Assembly (NCBI RefSeq): GCF_900114785.1
Contig: NZ_FOUG01000006.1
Location: 186,001 to 250,000 of the forward strand
DNA length: 64,000 nt
Reading direction: 5' to 3'
Origin: Variovorax sp. OV329
Lineage (GTDB): Bacteria; Pseudomonadota; Gammaproteobacteria; Burkholderiales; Burkholderiaceae_C
In this document: positions 19,011-25,918 of the stretch, piece by piece
How the letters are laid out: every line of letters begins with the position of its first letter
Numbering within the stretch: the first letter of the stretch is position 1
Program-made: the position numbers and the translations under genes
The notes under the pieces: generated by a model
Told to the model about the DNA's origin: nothing
What the model saw: only the letters and a program-made list of their open reading frames with translations
The model's database searches: none

Positions 19011-19769
19011 ATGAGCACTTCCCTCATCGCGATCGTCGCGCTCGGCGCGGTGGTCGCGGGCTTCGTCCAGGGCCTGTCCGGCTTCGCTTTCGGCATGGTG
19101 GCCATGTCCATCTGGGCCTGGACAGTGGAGCCGCGGCTGGCCGCGGTGCTCTCGGTGTTCGGCGCGCTCACGGGACAGGTGATCGCCGCGGTCACGACGC
19201 GCCGCGGCTTCGAGCGCACGCTGCTGTGGCCCTTCCTCGCCGGCGGCGTGCTGGGCGTGCCGCTGGGCATCTGGCTGCTGCCACGCTTCGACGTGCCGCT
19301 GTTCCAGGCCTGCCTGGGCCTGCTGCTTGCGGTGTGGTGTCCCCTGATGCTGGTGTCCGACCGGCTGCCGCCGATCCGCTGGGGAGGGCGCAAGGCCGAT
19401 GCCCTCATGGGCGGCATCGGCGGCGTGATGGCCGGCGTCGGCGGATTCAGCGGCGTGATTCCCACCCTGTGGTGCACGCTGCGCCGGATGCCGCGCGATC
19501 AGCAGCGCGCCGTGATCCAGAACTTCAACCTGGCGATGCAGACGGTGGCCTTCAGCCTGCACATCGCCAGCGGCAACGTGCGCTGGGAAATGGTGCCCCT
19601 GCTTGCGCTGGTGGCGGTGGCCGTGCTGGTGCCGGTGCTGCTGGGCAGCAAGCTCTACCTGGGCATCAGCGAACTGGCCTTCCGCAAGATCGTGCTGGGT
19701 TTGCTCACCGCTTCGGGCATCGCATTGCTGCTGGTGTCCGTGCCTGTGCTGCTCAAGCGCTTCGGCTGA
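19011..19769 (+). CDS. TSUP (TauE/SafE) family membrane permease
   Basis: A 252-aa protein with about eight hydrophobic helices and the TauE/SafE N-terminal pattern GFVQGLSGFAFGMVAM plus a matching central repeat GVMAGVGGFSGV. TSUP proteins move sulfite, sulfoacetate, taurine-derived sulfonates or other anions. It follows the MFS gene by 74 bp on the same strand. Combined with the nearby SulP it hints at anion or sulfur-compound handling, but this is inference. Confidence 0.88.
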   Translation: MSTSLIAIVALGAVVAGFVQGLSGFAFGMVAMSIWAWTVEPRLAAVLSVFGALTGQVIAAVTTRRGFERTLLWPFLAGGVLGVPLGIWLLPRFDVPLFQACLGLLLAVWCPLMLVSDRLPPIRWGGRKADALMGGIGGVMAGVGGFSGVIPTLWCTLRRMPRDQQRAVIQNFNLAMQTVAFSLHIASGNVRWEMVPLLALVAVAVLVPVLLGSKLYLGISELAFRKIVLGLLTASGIALLLVSVPVLLKRFG

Positions 19770-19905
19770 CTGCGATGTCGGCCGCGAAAAGCGGCAATAG
19801 TGCGCACCGTCTTACACCCGCATACGCCTTGTAGCTGATGGATACCTGCGTGCTAAAGCATTACGCTGACTGCAACCGAAAGACCCGAGCGCCAGGGAGT
19901 CCAAG

Positions 19906-20133
19906 ATGCTCAGCACCCAGCAGAAATCACAGATCCTGAAGAAGGCCGGCCGCACCGCGCCTGCCATGCCTGCCGGCAACGGCCCGGAACTGGATGCCTG
20001 GAAACGCGAGATCGAGAACCTCTACGTTTCGTATGTGGCGGCTCGCGCCGCGCGCAGCCTGCGCGAGTCCGAGGAGGCCGCGCAACTGGATCGGCTGCGC
20101 AACCTGGCCCTGCGGGTCTACGCCTCGGCCTGA
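19906..20133 (+). CDS. Small hypothetical protein, helical
   Basis: A 75-aa protein with a GGGA-type ribosome site (about 19894-19897) ahead of the ATG. The C-terminal 45 residues (ELDAWKREIENLYVSYVAAR onward) look like one or two amphipathic helices with heptad-like spacing. No family recognised. It has its own 136-bp upstream region and converges with the DUF924 gene. Confidence 0.6.
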   Translation: MLSTQQKSQILKKAGRTAPAMPAGNGPELDAWKREIENLYVSYVAARAARSLRESEEAAQLDRLRNLALRVYASA

Positions 20134-20185
20134 TCCGGCGTTCTCGCCTGGACCGGGCCGAGACTCGCCTCGACCAACCGCGCCA

Positions 20186-20743
20186 CTAGCCGGTAAATCC
20201 GCCTTCGGCCAGGAAAGCCGATTCCTCCGCTGTCGATTCCCTCCCCAGCACCTCGTTGCGGTGTGGAAAGCGTCCGAAGCGCGCCACGATGTCGCGGTGG
20301 TGTTTCGCGAAGCGCAGGTTGTTGGCATCCGCCCGCGCGCACAGCGCCACGCTGCGCTCCTGGTCGGCCAGCGATTCCGAATGCATGAAAGGCAGGTAGA
20401 AGAAGGCCCGCAGGCCCGGGTCTTCGATCTGCATGTCCTGCCCGGCATCCACTGCGCGTCGCGCCACTTCCAGCGCCTTGTCGTCGGTGGCGTACATGCG
20501 GGCCGTGTTGCGCCAGGCATTTCGCGGCAGCTGGTCCAGCAGCACCAGCAGGGCGAGCGAGCCCTCCGCGCTGTCGCCCCAATGGTCGAATGCGCCGCTG
20601 GCGGCGGCTTCGTGCGCGGCCTCGAAGCGCGCCTTGAACTGCGCGTCGAAGGCCTCGTCCTTCTTGAACCACTTCTGCGGACCGGCCTCGCGCCAGAAGT
20701 CGAGCACGGCCTGTGCCGAAGCGCTGGAATGCGGCGCGCTCAT
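20186..20743 (-). CDS. DUF924 family protein
   Basis: A 185-aa soluble protein with the DUF924 signature LDQLPRN (69-75) and the conserved FFYLPFMHSE segment. The family is all-helical (TPR-like) and biochemically uncharacterised. The start MSAPHSSASA overlaps the arsC stop (ATGA), so the two are coupled. A longer start is possible but would lie inside arsC. Confidence 0.9.
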   Translation of the reverse strand: MSAPHSSASAQAVLDFWREAGPQKWFKKDEAFDAQFKARFEAAHEAAASGAFDHWGDSAEGSLALLVLLDQLPRNAWRNTARMYATDDKALEVARRAVDAGQDMQIEDPGLRAFFYLPFMHSESLADQERSVALCARADANNLRFAKHHRDIVARFGRFPHRNEVLGRESTAEESAFLAEGGFTG

Positions 20744-21123
20744 GCCGGCAGGATCTCGCGCACGCGTTCCCACGGACGGCACATCAGCGTGCCGCGCGGC
20801 GAGACCACGATGGGGCGCTGCAGCAGGATGGGGTGCGCCACGATGGCGTCGAGGATCTGGTCATCGCTCCACTTGGGGTCGTCCAGCTTCAGCTCCGTGT
20901 ACGGATCTTCCTTGGTGCGCAGCAACTCGCGCGCACCCATGCCCATGGCCTTGGCCAGCTCGCCCAGCTTCTGCTTCGTAGGCGGGGTCTTGAGGTACTC
21001 GATGATCTCGGGTTCCACGCCGCTTTCGCGGATCAGCTGCAGCACGTTGCGCGAGGTGCTGCAGTTGGGCTTGTGGAAGATGGTCATCGGGTAGTCGGTG
21101 GAGGGGGCTTTGCGTGTGCTCAT
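20740..21123 (-). CDS. arsC: ArsC-family (glutaredoxin-dependent) arsenate reductase
   Basis: A 127-aa thioredoxin-fold protein. Cys21 in HKPNCSTSRN corresponds to the catalytic cysteine of E. coli ArsC, and Arg69 (LLRTKEDPY), Arg103 (LLQRPIVV) and Arg116 (MCRPWE) match its three anion-binding arginines. It reduces arsenate to arsenite. No arsR, arsB or ACR3 is adjacent, so it may be a housekeeping or orphan copy. The start MSTRKAPS was chosen; upstream in-frame codons lack a ribosome site. Confidence 0.9.
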   Translation of the reverse strand: MSTRKAPSTDYPMTIFHKPNCSTSRNVLQLIRESGVEPEIIEYLKTPPTKQKLGELAKAMGMGARELLRTKEDPYTELKLDDPKWSDDQILDAIVAHPILLQRPIVVSPRGTLMCRPWERVREILPA

Positions 21124-21193
21124 GCGGCGCATTATCGGAATGCGCGGCGGCAAGCCCGCGTCGCCCCGCCCAGTCACCCGGGCGCGGGGAGGG

Positions 21194-21213
21194 CGAAGGG
21201 CTCGCGCCCTTCG
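21194..21213 (-). terminator. Hairpin with GNRA tetraloop downstream of ribH2
   Basis: CGAAGGGC pairs perfectly with GCCCTTCG; on the minus strand the loop is GCGA, a GNRA tetraloop. It begins 13 nt after the ribH2 stop. There is no U-run, so it may be a Rho-assisted terminator or an RNA 3-prime-end stabiliser. Confidence 0.55.
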
Positions 21214-21225
21214 AACATGCCCGCC

Positions 21226-21741
21226 TCAGGCGGCCAGCAGCGCCTCGACCTGCTTGAGCCCTTCGAGCGTCTTCACGCAGGCCTCGGCCACCTCGGCACC
21301 CTTGACGGCGAAGTGGCGGTGGAAGTACTTGCGATGCTCCACGTGCTCGTGGAAGTGGTGCGGCGTGAGCACCGCCGAGAACATCGGCACGTTGGTCTCC
21401 AGCTGCAGCGACATCAGCGTGCTCACCACCGTGTTGGCGACGAACTCGTGGCGGTAGATGCCGCCGTCCACCACCAGGGCGCAGGCGACGATGCCGGCGT
21501 AGCGGCCCGACAGGGCCAGCCGCTTGGCATGCAGCGGGATCTCGAAGGCGCCGGGCACGTCGAACACGTCGATGCGCTCGCGCGGCACGCCCAGGCGCGC
21601 CATCTCCTCGAGGAAGGCGTCGCGGGCCTGGCGGACGATGTCGGAATGCCATTGCGCCTGGACGAAGGCGATGCGCTGGCCGGCGCCGTCTTTGGCGGCA
21701 ACAGGCACGGCGTTGATGGGAAGGTCGTTGATCTGACTCAT
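21226..21741 (-). CDS. ribH: 6,7-dimethyl-8-ribityllumazine synthase, type II (RibH2)
   Basis: A 171-aa lumazine synthase catalysing the penultimate step of riboflavin synthesis. IAFVQAQWHSDIV, FDVPGAFEIPLHAK, DGGIYRHEFVA and LTPHHFHEHVEH match Brucella RibH2 as remembered, a decameric type distinct from the usual icosahedral RibH1. No other rib gene is adjacent, and an FMN riboswitch precedes it. A main RibH may be encoded elsewhere with ribBA. The ribosome site GAGGTG is embedded in the palindrome GGTGCACC just before the ATG. Confidence 0.95.
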   Translation of the reverse strand: MSQINDLPINAVPVAAKDGAGQRIAFVQAQWHSDIVRQARDAFLEEMARLGVPRERIDVFDVPGAFEIPLHAKRLALSGRYAGIVACALVVDGGIYRHEFVANTVVSTLMSLQLETNVPMFSAVLTPHHFHEHVEHRKYFHRHFAVKGAEVAEACVKTLEGLKQVEALLAA

Positions 21742-21844
21742 GGTGCACCTCGTTGAATGCAGGATTGCCTGAATCAGGGCGCACGCAGCAGCGCCTCGGG
21801 CACGCGACGACGCAAGGACGGCGCGCGCCCAGGGGCGCGGTCAC

Positions 21845-22012
21845 GCGCTCTCTTTCATCCGGACTGTACCGTCGGCCCCGGAATCCAACCGGGTCTGCTG
21901 ACCCCGTGCCGCAGGTGGGCACGGGCGCTCGCGGGCTTGTGCCATCACAACCGTCAGGTTGCCTGGCCTTCACCGCCGGTGGGGAGTTGCACCCCGCCCT
22001 GAGAACGCTTTT
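21845..22012 (-). ncRNA. FMN riboswitch (RFN element)
   Basis: Read on the minus strand, the conserved aptamer blocks appear in order: TCTCAGGGCGGGGTG, CCCCACCGGCGGT, AGCCCGCGAGCG, GGTCAGCAGACCCGGT, ATTCCGGGGCCGACGGT, AGTCCGGATG, then GAGAG. It binds FMN and lowers expression of the downstream riboflavin gene. It lies about 100 nt upstream of ribH2. A CGCGCCC/GGGCGCG hairpin at 21824-21839 directly follows the aptamer and may be the expression platform, but no U-run is present, so control may be translational or Rho-dependent. Confidence 0.95.
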
Positions 22013-22083
22013 CCGGCCAAGGCCGGAGCGGCGATTGTGCCGCGCCCGGCCGGACCGCGCTGTCCCGGCCCGGACAAGCCCCT

Positions 22084-23448
22084 TCAGCGCCGCAGCTTGA
22101 GGTAGCGCAGCATGATGTCGGACATGGTGCCGGCGCGCTGGAACACCGGCTCGAACAGCACGTTGTAGACGGCCGTGCCCACCACCGAGCCCAGGCCGAC
22201 GGCGACGATGGTGAAGAGCGTGGTCACGAAGTTCTCCACGCCGGCCAGCCGGTCGTTGCCCACCAGCTCGGCCATGCCGATCAGGCCCAGCGAGCCGGGC
22301 ACCAGGATCCACAGCGCCGGGATGAAGGTCACCATGAAGGGCGGGCCGGCGAAGCGGTACTGCACGATGTAGGCGGCCGGCGTGATCAGCACCGCGGCGA
22401 AGAAGCCGCTCATGTAGCCGCCGAAGAGCGCGTTGCCGATCTGTTGCCCTGCCAAGGCAATCAGCAGCAGGGCCAGGACCCAGGGCAGGGCGCGGCGCGT
22501 GGTGGAGTAGTGCAGCCAGTGACCCAGGGCGAAGAGCAGCACGCCCAGCCAGGGCGCCCAGGCCCGCACCGCCGCGTCGGACACCGGCACCAGCAGCTTG
22601 TCCGGCGGCAAGCCGACGATGGAGGCCGCCGTCAGCATGCCCAGCATCAGGAAGACCAGCTGCAGCATCCCAGACACGAAGCGCGTGGCGCCCGAGACGA
22701 TGTCGCCATAGGCCAGCTCCACCGTGGCGACCGCCAGCGTGCCGCCGGGCAGGAAGGTGTAGAGCGCCGCCACCAGCACGTAGATCGGGCTGCCCGCCAT
22801 GCCATGGCGCGCACCCAGCAGCGCCAGCAGCGCCACCACGAAGGCACAGAACATCGGCATCAGCGTGTTGACGATGCCGCCGCGCCCCATCAGCTGACGC
22901 AGCACCCCCACCACGAGGCCGAAGAAGGCTGCAGACAGCAGTACGTCGGCCGAGGGCCGCAGGATCAGGGCGATGCCCCCGGTGGCCAGCACGTGGCCCA
23001 GCACGCTCCAGTGCGGCTTGAGCGGTGGCGGCATGGCCAGGATGGCGTTCACGCGGCGCAGGCCTTCGGTGGGGTCCAGCGAGGTGCGCTCGGCATCGCG
23101 CGCCAGCTCGTAGGTGGCCTCGACCTGGTCGAAGCGCAGCACCAGGCCCTGCTCGGCGGTGAACTCGATCTGAAGGCTGGCGTCCTCGTCGGCGAAGTTG
23201 ACGAAGACCACGGTGGGCAGCGCCAGCGTGTTGAACTGCTTGATCTTGTAGTTCTGCGCCACGCGGCGCAGCGTGGTCTCCACCACGCCGGCCGCTGCGC
23301 CGGTGGCCAGCAGCAGGTGGCCCAGCCGCAGCAGGAAGCGCAGTAGGCGGCGGCGTTCCTGCTGGGCGATCTCCGAGTCGGAGACAGCCGGTGCGGCGGC
23401 CGGTGCAGGCGCGGTCTCGACGGGAAGGTTCTCCGCCAGCTCGCTCAT
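22084..23448 (-). CDS. ThrE-family threonine/serine exporter-like membrane protein
   Basis: A 454-aa protein with an N-terminal domain (about 30-160) containing the ThrE signature GVVETTLRRVA and DPTEGLRRVN, then about 9-10 hydrophobic helices. The fused architecture equals YjjP plus YjjB. ThrE exports small amino acids. It is the last gene of a three-gene unit, overlapping the TAXI gene by 4 nt, with a P1 peptidase upstream. Export of amino acids or small peptides released by that peptidase is an inference. Confidence 0.88.
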   Translation of the reverse strand: MSELAENLPVETAPAPAAAPAVSDSEIAQQERRRLLRFLLRLGHLLLATGAAAGVVETTLRRVAQNYKIKQFNTLALPTVVFVNFADEDASLQIEFTAEQGLVLRFDQVEATYELARDAERTSLDPTEGLRRVNAILAMPPPLKPHWSVLGHVLATGGIALILRPSADVLLSAAFFGLVVGVLRQLMGRGGIVNTLMPMFCAFVVALLALLGARHGMAGSPIYVLVAALYTFLPGGTLAVATVELAYGDIVSGATRFVSGMLQLVFLMLGMLTAASIVGLPPDKLLVPVSDAAVRAWAPWLGVLLFALGHWLHYSTTRRALPWVLALLLIALAGQQIGNALFGGYMSGFFAAVLITPAAYIVQYRFAGPPFMVTFIPALWILVPGSLGLIGMAELVGNDRLAGVENFVTTLFTIVAVGLGSVVGTAVYNVLFEPVFQRAGTMSDIMLRYLKLRR

Positions 23449-24812
23449 GCCTGCGCATCCTTCTGCGCGGTCAGCCGCCGGCGCGTCGCGTAGATGTTGC
23501 TGCGCAGCTCATACAGCTCGCTGGCGTACGAGAGCGGCACGGTGACCTTGTTGGCAAGGGTCTCCAGCGATTCGAGCTCGCGCAGCAGCACATCGGGCGA
23601 CTCGGCGCGCGTGTCGGCGCGGTGCTCGATGTCGCGCAGCTGCGCGTACCAGCGGAACACCCGGCTGCGCACCCGGAACTGGTAGAGCGGCGGCACCACG
23701 CGGGTGAGCGGCAGCATCAGCACCAGCAGGCCGCCCAGCACCAGCCACATGCGCTCGAACAGGTTGCTGGCCCAGAAGGGCAGGTAGCGTTGCCAGAAGG
23801 GCGGCGTGCCGTTGATGGCGCGGTCGCCTTCGGGGCTCACCGGCAGTTCGCTGGTCTTGGTGTTGGGAAAGTCGCGCGCCCGGTTGAACCAGCCGCCCGA
23901 GCTGTGGATCTGCTGCGCGCTCTGCGCGAACAACTGGCGCAGGGCCGGGTGCGTTTTTTCCCGTGCAAGCAGCGAGGTGGTCGTGGCCAGCAGCGTCACG
24001 TCATGGCGCGGCAGGTCGGCCGCCAGGTCGACCACGCCGCGCGGCAGCGTCACGTCCGAGAGGAAGGCGAAGCGCCGCACGTAGGCCTCGGCCTGCTCGA
24101 AGTTCATCAGCTCGATGCCGGGCGAGCGCAGCAGCTTCTGCACCAGCGGCGACTGCGGCGCCGAGGCGAGCACGATGGCATCGAGCATGCCGGCTTCCAG
24201 CGCCTCGGCGGCGGGGGTCTGTTCCAGGTGCGAAAGCTCGACCGACTCCGGGTCCACATGGTTGGCCCGCAGCAGCTGCGTGATGATCTGCGGCACGCCG
24301 CTGCCAGGCTTGTCGATGTTGAGCCGGAAGCCCCTGAGCTGCGCCAGCGCATCGAGTTCCTTGCCCTCCTTGCGGCGCTCGCTCTTGCGCTTCTTCTGCT
24401 CGGCGCGCTGCACCGCGTCGCTGCGGTAGAACACCCACAGGGGCTCGTAGAAGAGGGCGCCCAGCGAAGTGAGCCCGGCCTCCTCGTCCTTGACCGGGTC
24501 CGCGCTGCCGCCGCGCACGAAGGCCACGTCGGCCTCGCCCTTGCGCAGCAGCTCCAGGTTGTCCAGCGAGCCGTCGGTGGGCTTGAGGATCACCTCGATG
24601 CCGTTGGTCTTGAGGGCATCCGCGTAGCGCTTGCCGAACTCCGCGTAGGCGCTGCCCGCAGGCCCTGTGGCCAGCGTGACCTGTTTGGGCGGCTGCGGAT
24701 CGAGCCACCAGTAGGCCAGCACCAGCAGGCCCGCCACGATGAAAGCCACCGGCCCCGCCGAGACCAGCAGGTCGCGGATCGACAGGAGGATCAGCTTCAG
24801 CGTCTTGGGCAT
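23445..24812 (-). CDS. TAXI-family solute-binding protein with two membrane segments
   Basis: A 455-aa protein, longer than usual TAXI receptors (about 320 aa). An N-terminal transmembrane helix (about 17-37) is followed by a TAXI domain (TLATGPAGSAYAEFGKRYAD near 46-65, then DVAFVRGG). A second helix lies near 345-367 (MWLVLGGLLVLMLPL), with a C-terminal cytoplasmic helical tail of about 80 residues (LLRELESLETLANKV). No TRAP permease is encoded nearby, so it may sense rather than import. It starts 3 nt from the stop of the upstream peptidase gene. Confidence 0.85.
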   Translation of the reverse strand: MPKTLKLILLSIRDLLVSAGPVAFIVAGLLVLAYWWLDPQPPKQVTLATGPAGSAYAEFGKRYADALKTNGIEVILKPTDGSLDNLELLRKGEADVAFVRGGSADPVKDEEAGLTSLGALFYEPLWVFYRSDAVQRAEQKKRKSERRKEGKELDALAQLRGFRLNIDKPGSGVPQIITQLLRANHVDPESVELSHLEQTPAAEALEAGMLDAIVLASAPQSPLVQKLLRSPGIELMNFEQAEAYVRRFAFLSDVTLPRGVVDLAADLPRHDVTLLATTTSLLAREKTHPALRQLFAQSAQQIHSSGGWFNRARDFPNTKTSELPVSPEGDRAINGTPPFWQRYLPFWASNLFERMWLVLGGLLVLMLPLTRVVPPLYQFRVRSRVFRWYAQLRDIEHRADTRAESPDVLLRELESLETLANKVTVPLSYASELYELRSNIYATRRRLTAQKDAQA

Positions 24813-24815
24813 GGC

Positions 24816-25865
24816 TCAGTGCCCCGCGAGGTCCGATGCGCTCGGGATGTGCAGCGGCACGCCGCCCGAGAGCACGTCGATGGCGCGCGCAGCCAGCACG
24901 GCGCGCAGGGTCGCTCGCGCCACCACCTCCGCCGCCATGGCGCTGAGCACCGTCATGCCCAACTGCTCGGCGCCGGCTGCGGCGCGTCCGGTGGCCAGGG
25001 CGAACAGCGTGTCGCCATCGCTCATGGTGTGCACCGGGTTGATGGCGCGGGCCAGGCCGTCGTGCGCCACGGTGGCCAGGCGGTTGGCCTGCACCTTGGT
25101 GAGCGTGGCATCGGTGGCCACCACGCCCAGCGTGGTGTTGGTGCCGGCCAGCAGGGGCTTGGGCAGGTCGCCGCGCAGCAAGGCGCGGCGCGTGTCGAGA
25201 AGGGCGTGGCCGTCCGCGGTGCGCGCGCCGGCCACCACCTGCGCGGTGTCGGGGTCGATCACGTCGCCCAGCGCGTTGCAGGCGATGAGCGCGCCCACGG
25301 TGATGCCGGCCACGGTGACCGAGGCAGTGCCGATGCCGCCTTTCATCGCGCGTTCCACGCCGAAGAGCTTGCCCACCAGCGCGCCGCTGCCAGCGCCCAC
25401 GTTGCCTTCGGCGGGCGCCGCAGTGGAGGCCGCTTCACAGGCGGCGTAGCCTGCAGCCGCGTCCGGTCGGATGCGTGCATCGCCCACGGGCAGGTCGAAG
25501 AGCACGGCGGCCGGCACGATGGGCAGGGTGCCGAAGCGCACGTCCATGCCCACGCCTTTTTCCTCCAGCCAACGCACTGCGCCCTCGGCGGCGGCCAGGC
25601 CCCAGGCGCTGCCGCCGGCCAGCATCACCGCATGCACGCTGGAGACGAGGTTGCCCGGCGCCAGCAGGTCGGTCTCGCGCGTGCCGGGCGCGGCGCCGCG
25701 CACGTCGACGCCGCCGACTGCGCCGCCCCGGGTGAGGATCACGGTGCAGCCGGTGGGCCGCCGCGGGTCGCTGAAATGACCGACCTCGATGCCGGCCACG
25801 TCGGTGATGGCGCCGGCCGGCGCGCTGCTGATGGAAGTGGAGTTCGCGTTCTGTCCAAGGGGCAT
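24816..25865 (-). CDS. P1 family peptidase / N-terminal-nucleophile amidohydrolase (DmpA/NylC-like)
   Basis: A 349-aa member of the self-processing DmpA/NylC fold. ITDVAGIEVGH at 20-30, CTVILTRGGAVGGVDVRG and AGGSAWGLAAAEG are family hallmarks. The region GTNTTLGVVATD at 241-252 places a Thr rather than Ser after the presumed cleavage site (Asn243/Thr244), as in the nylon-oligomer hydrolase NylC group, whereas DmpA and BapA use Gly-Ser. It cleaves aminopeptide or amide bonds in the cytoplasm. It heads a unit with the TAXI and ThrE-type genes. Confidence 0.88.
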   Translation of the reverse strand: MPLGQNANSTSISSAPAGAITDVAGIEVGHFSDPRRPTGCTVILTRGGAVGGVDVRGAAPGTRETDLLAPGNLVSSVHAVMLAGGSAWGLAAAEGAVRWLEEKGVGMDVRFGTLPIVPAAVLFDLPVGDARIRPDAAAGYAACEAASTAAPAEGNVGAGSGALVGKLFGVERAMKGGIGTASVTVAGITVGALIACNALGDVIDPDTAQVVAGARTADGHALLDTRRALLRGDLPKPLLAGTNTTLGVVATDATLTKVQANRLATVAHDGLARAINPVHTMSDGDTLFALATGRAAAGAEQLGMTVLSAMAAEVVARATLRAVLAARAIDVLSGGVPLHIPSASDLAGH

Positions 25866-25918
25866 GGCGGCCGATTATGGGGGCCTGCCCGCGCGCTCCG
25901 TAACCCCCTGTGTGTGCC

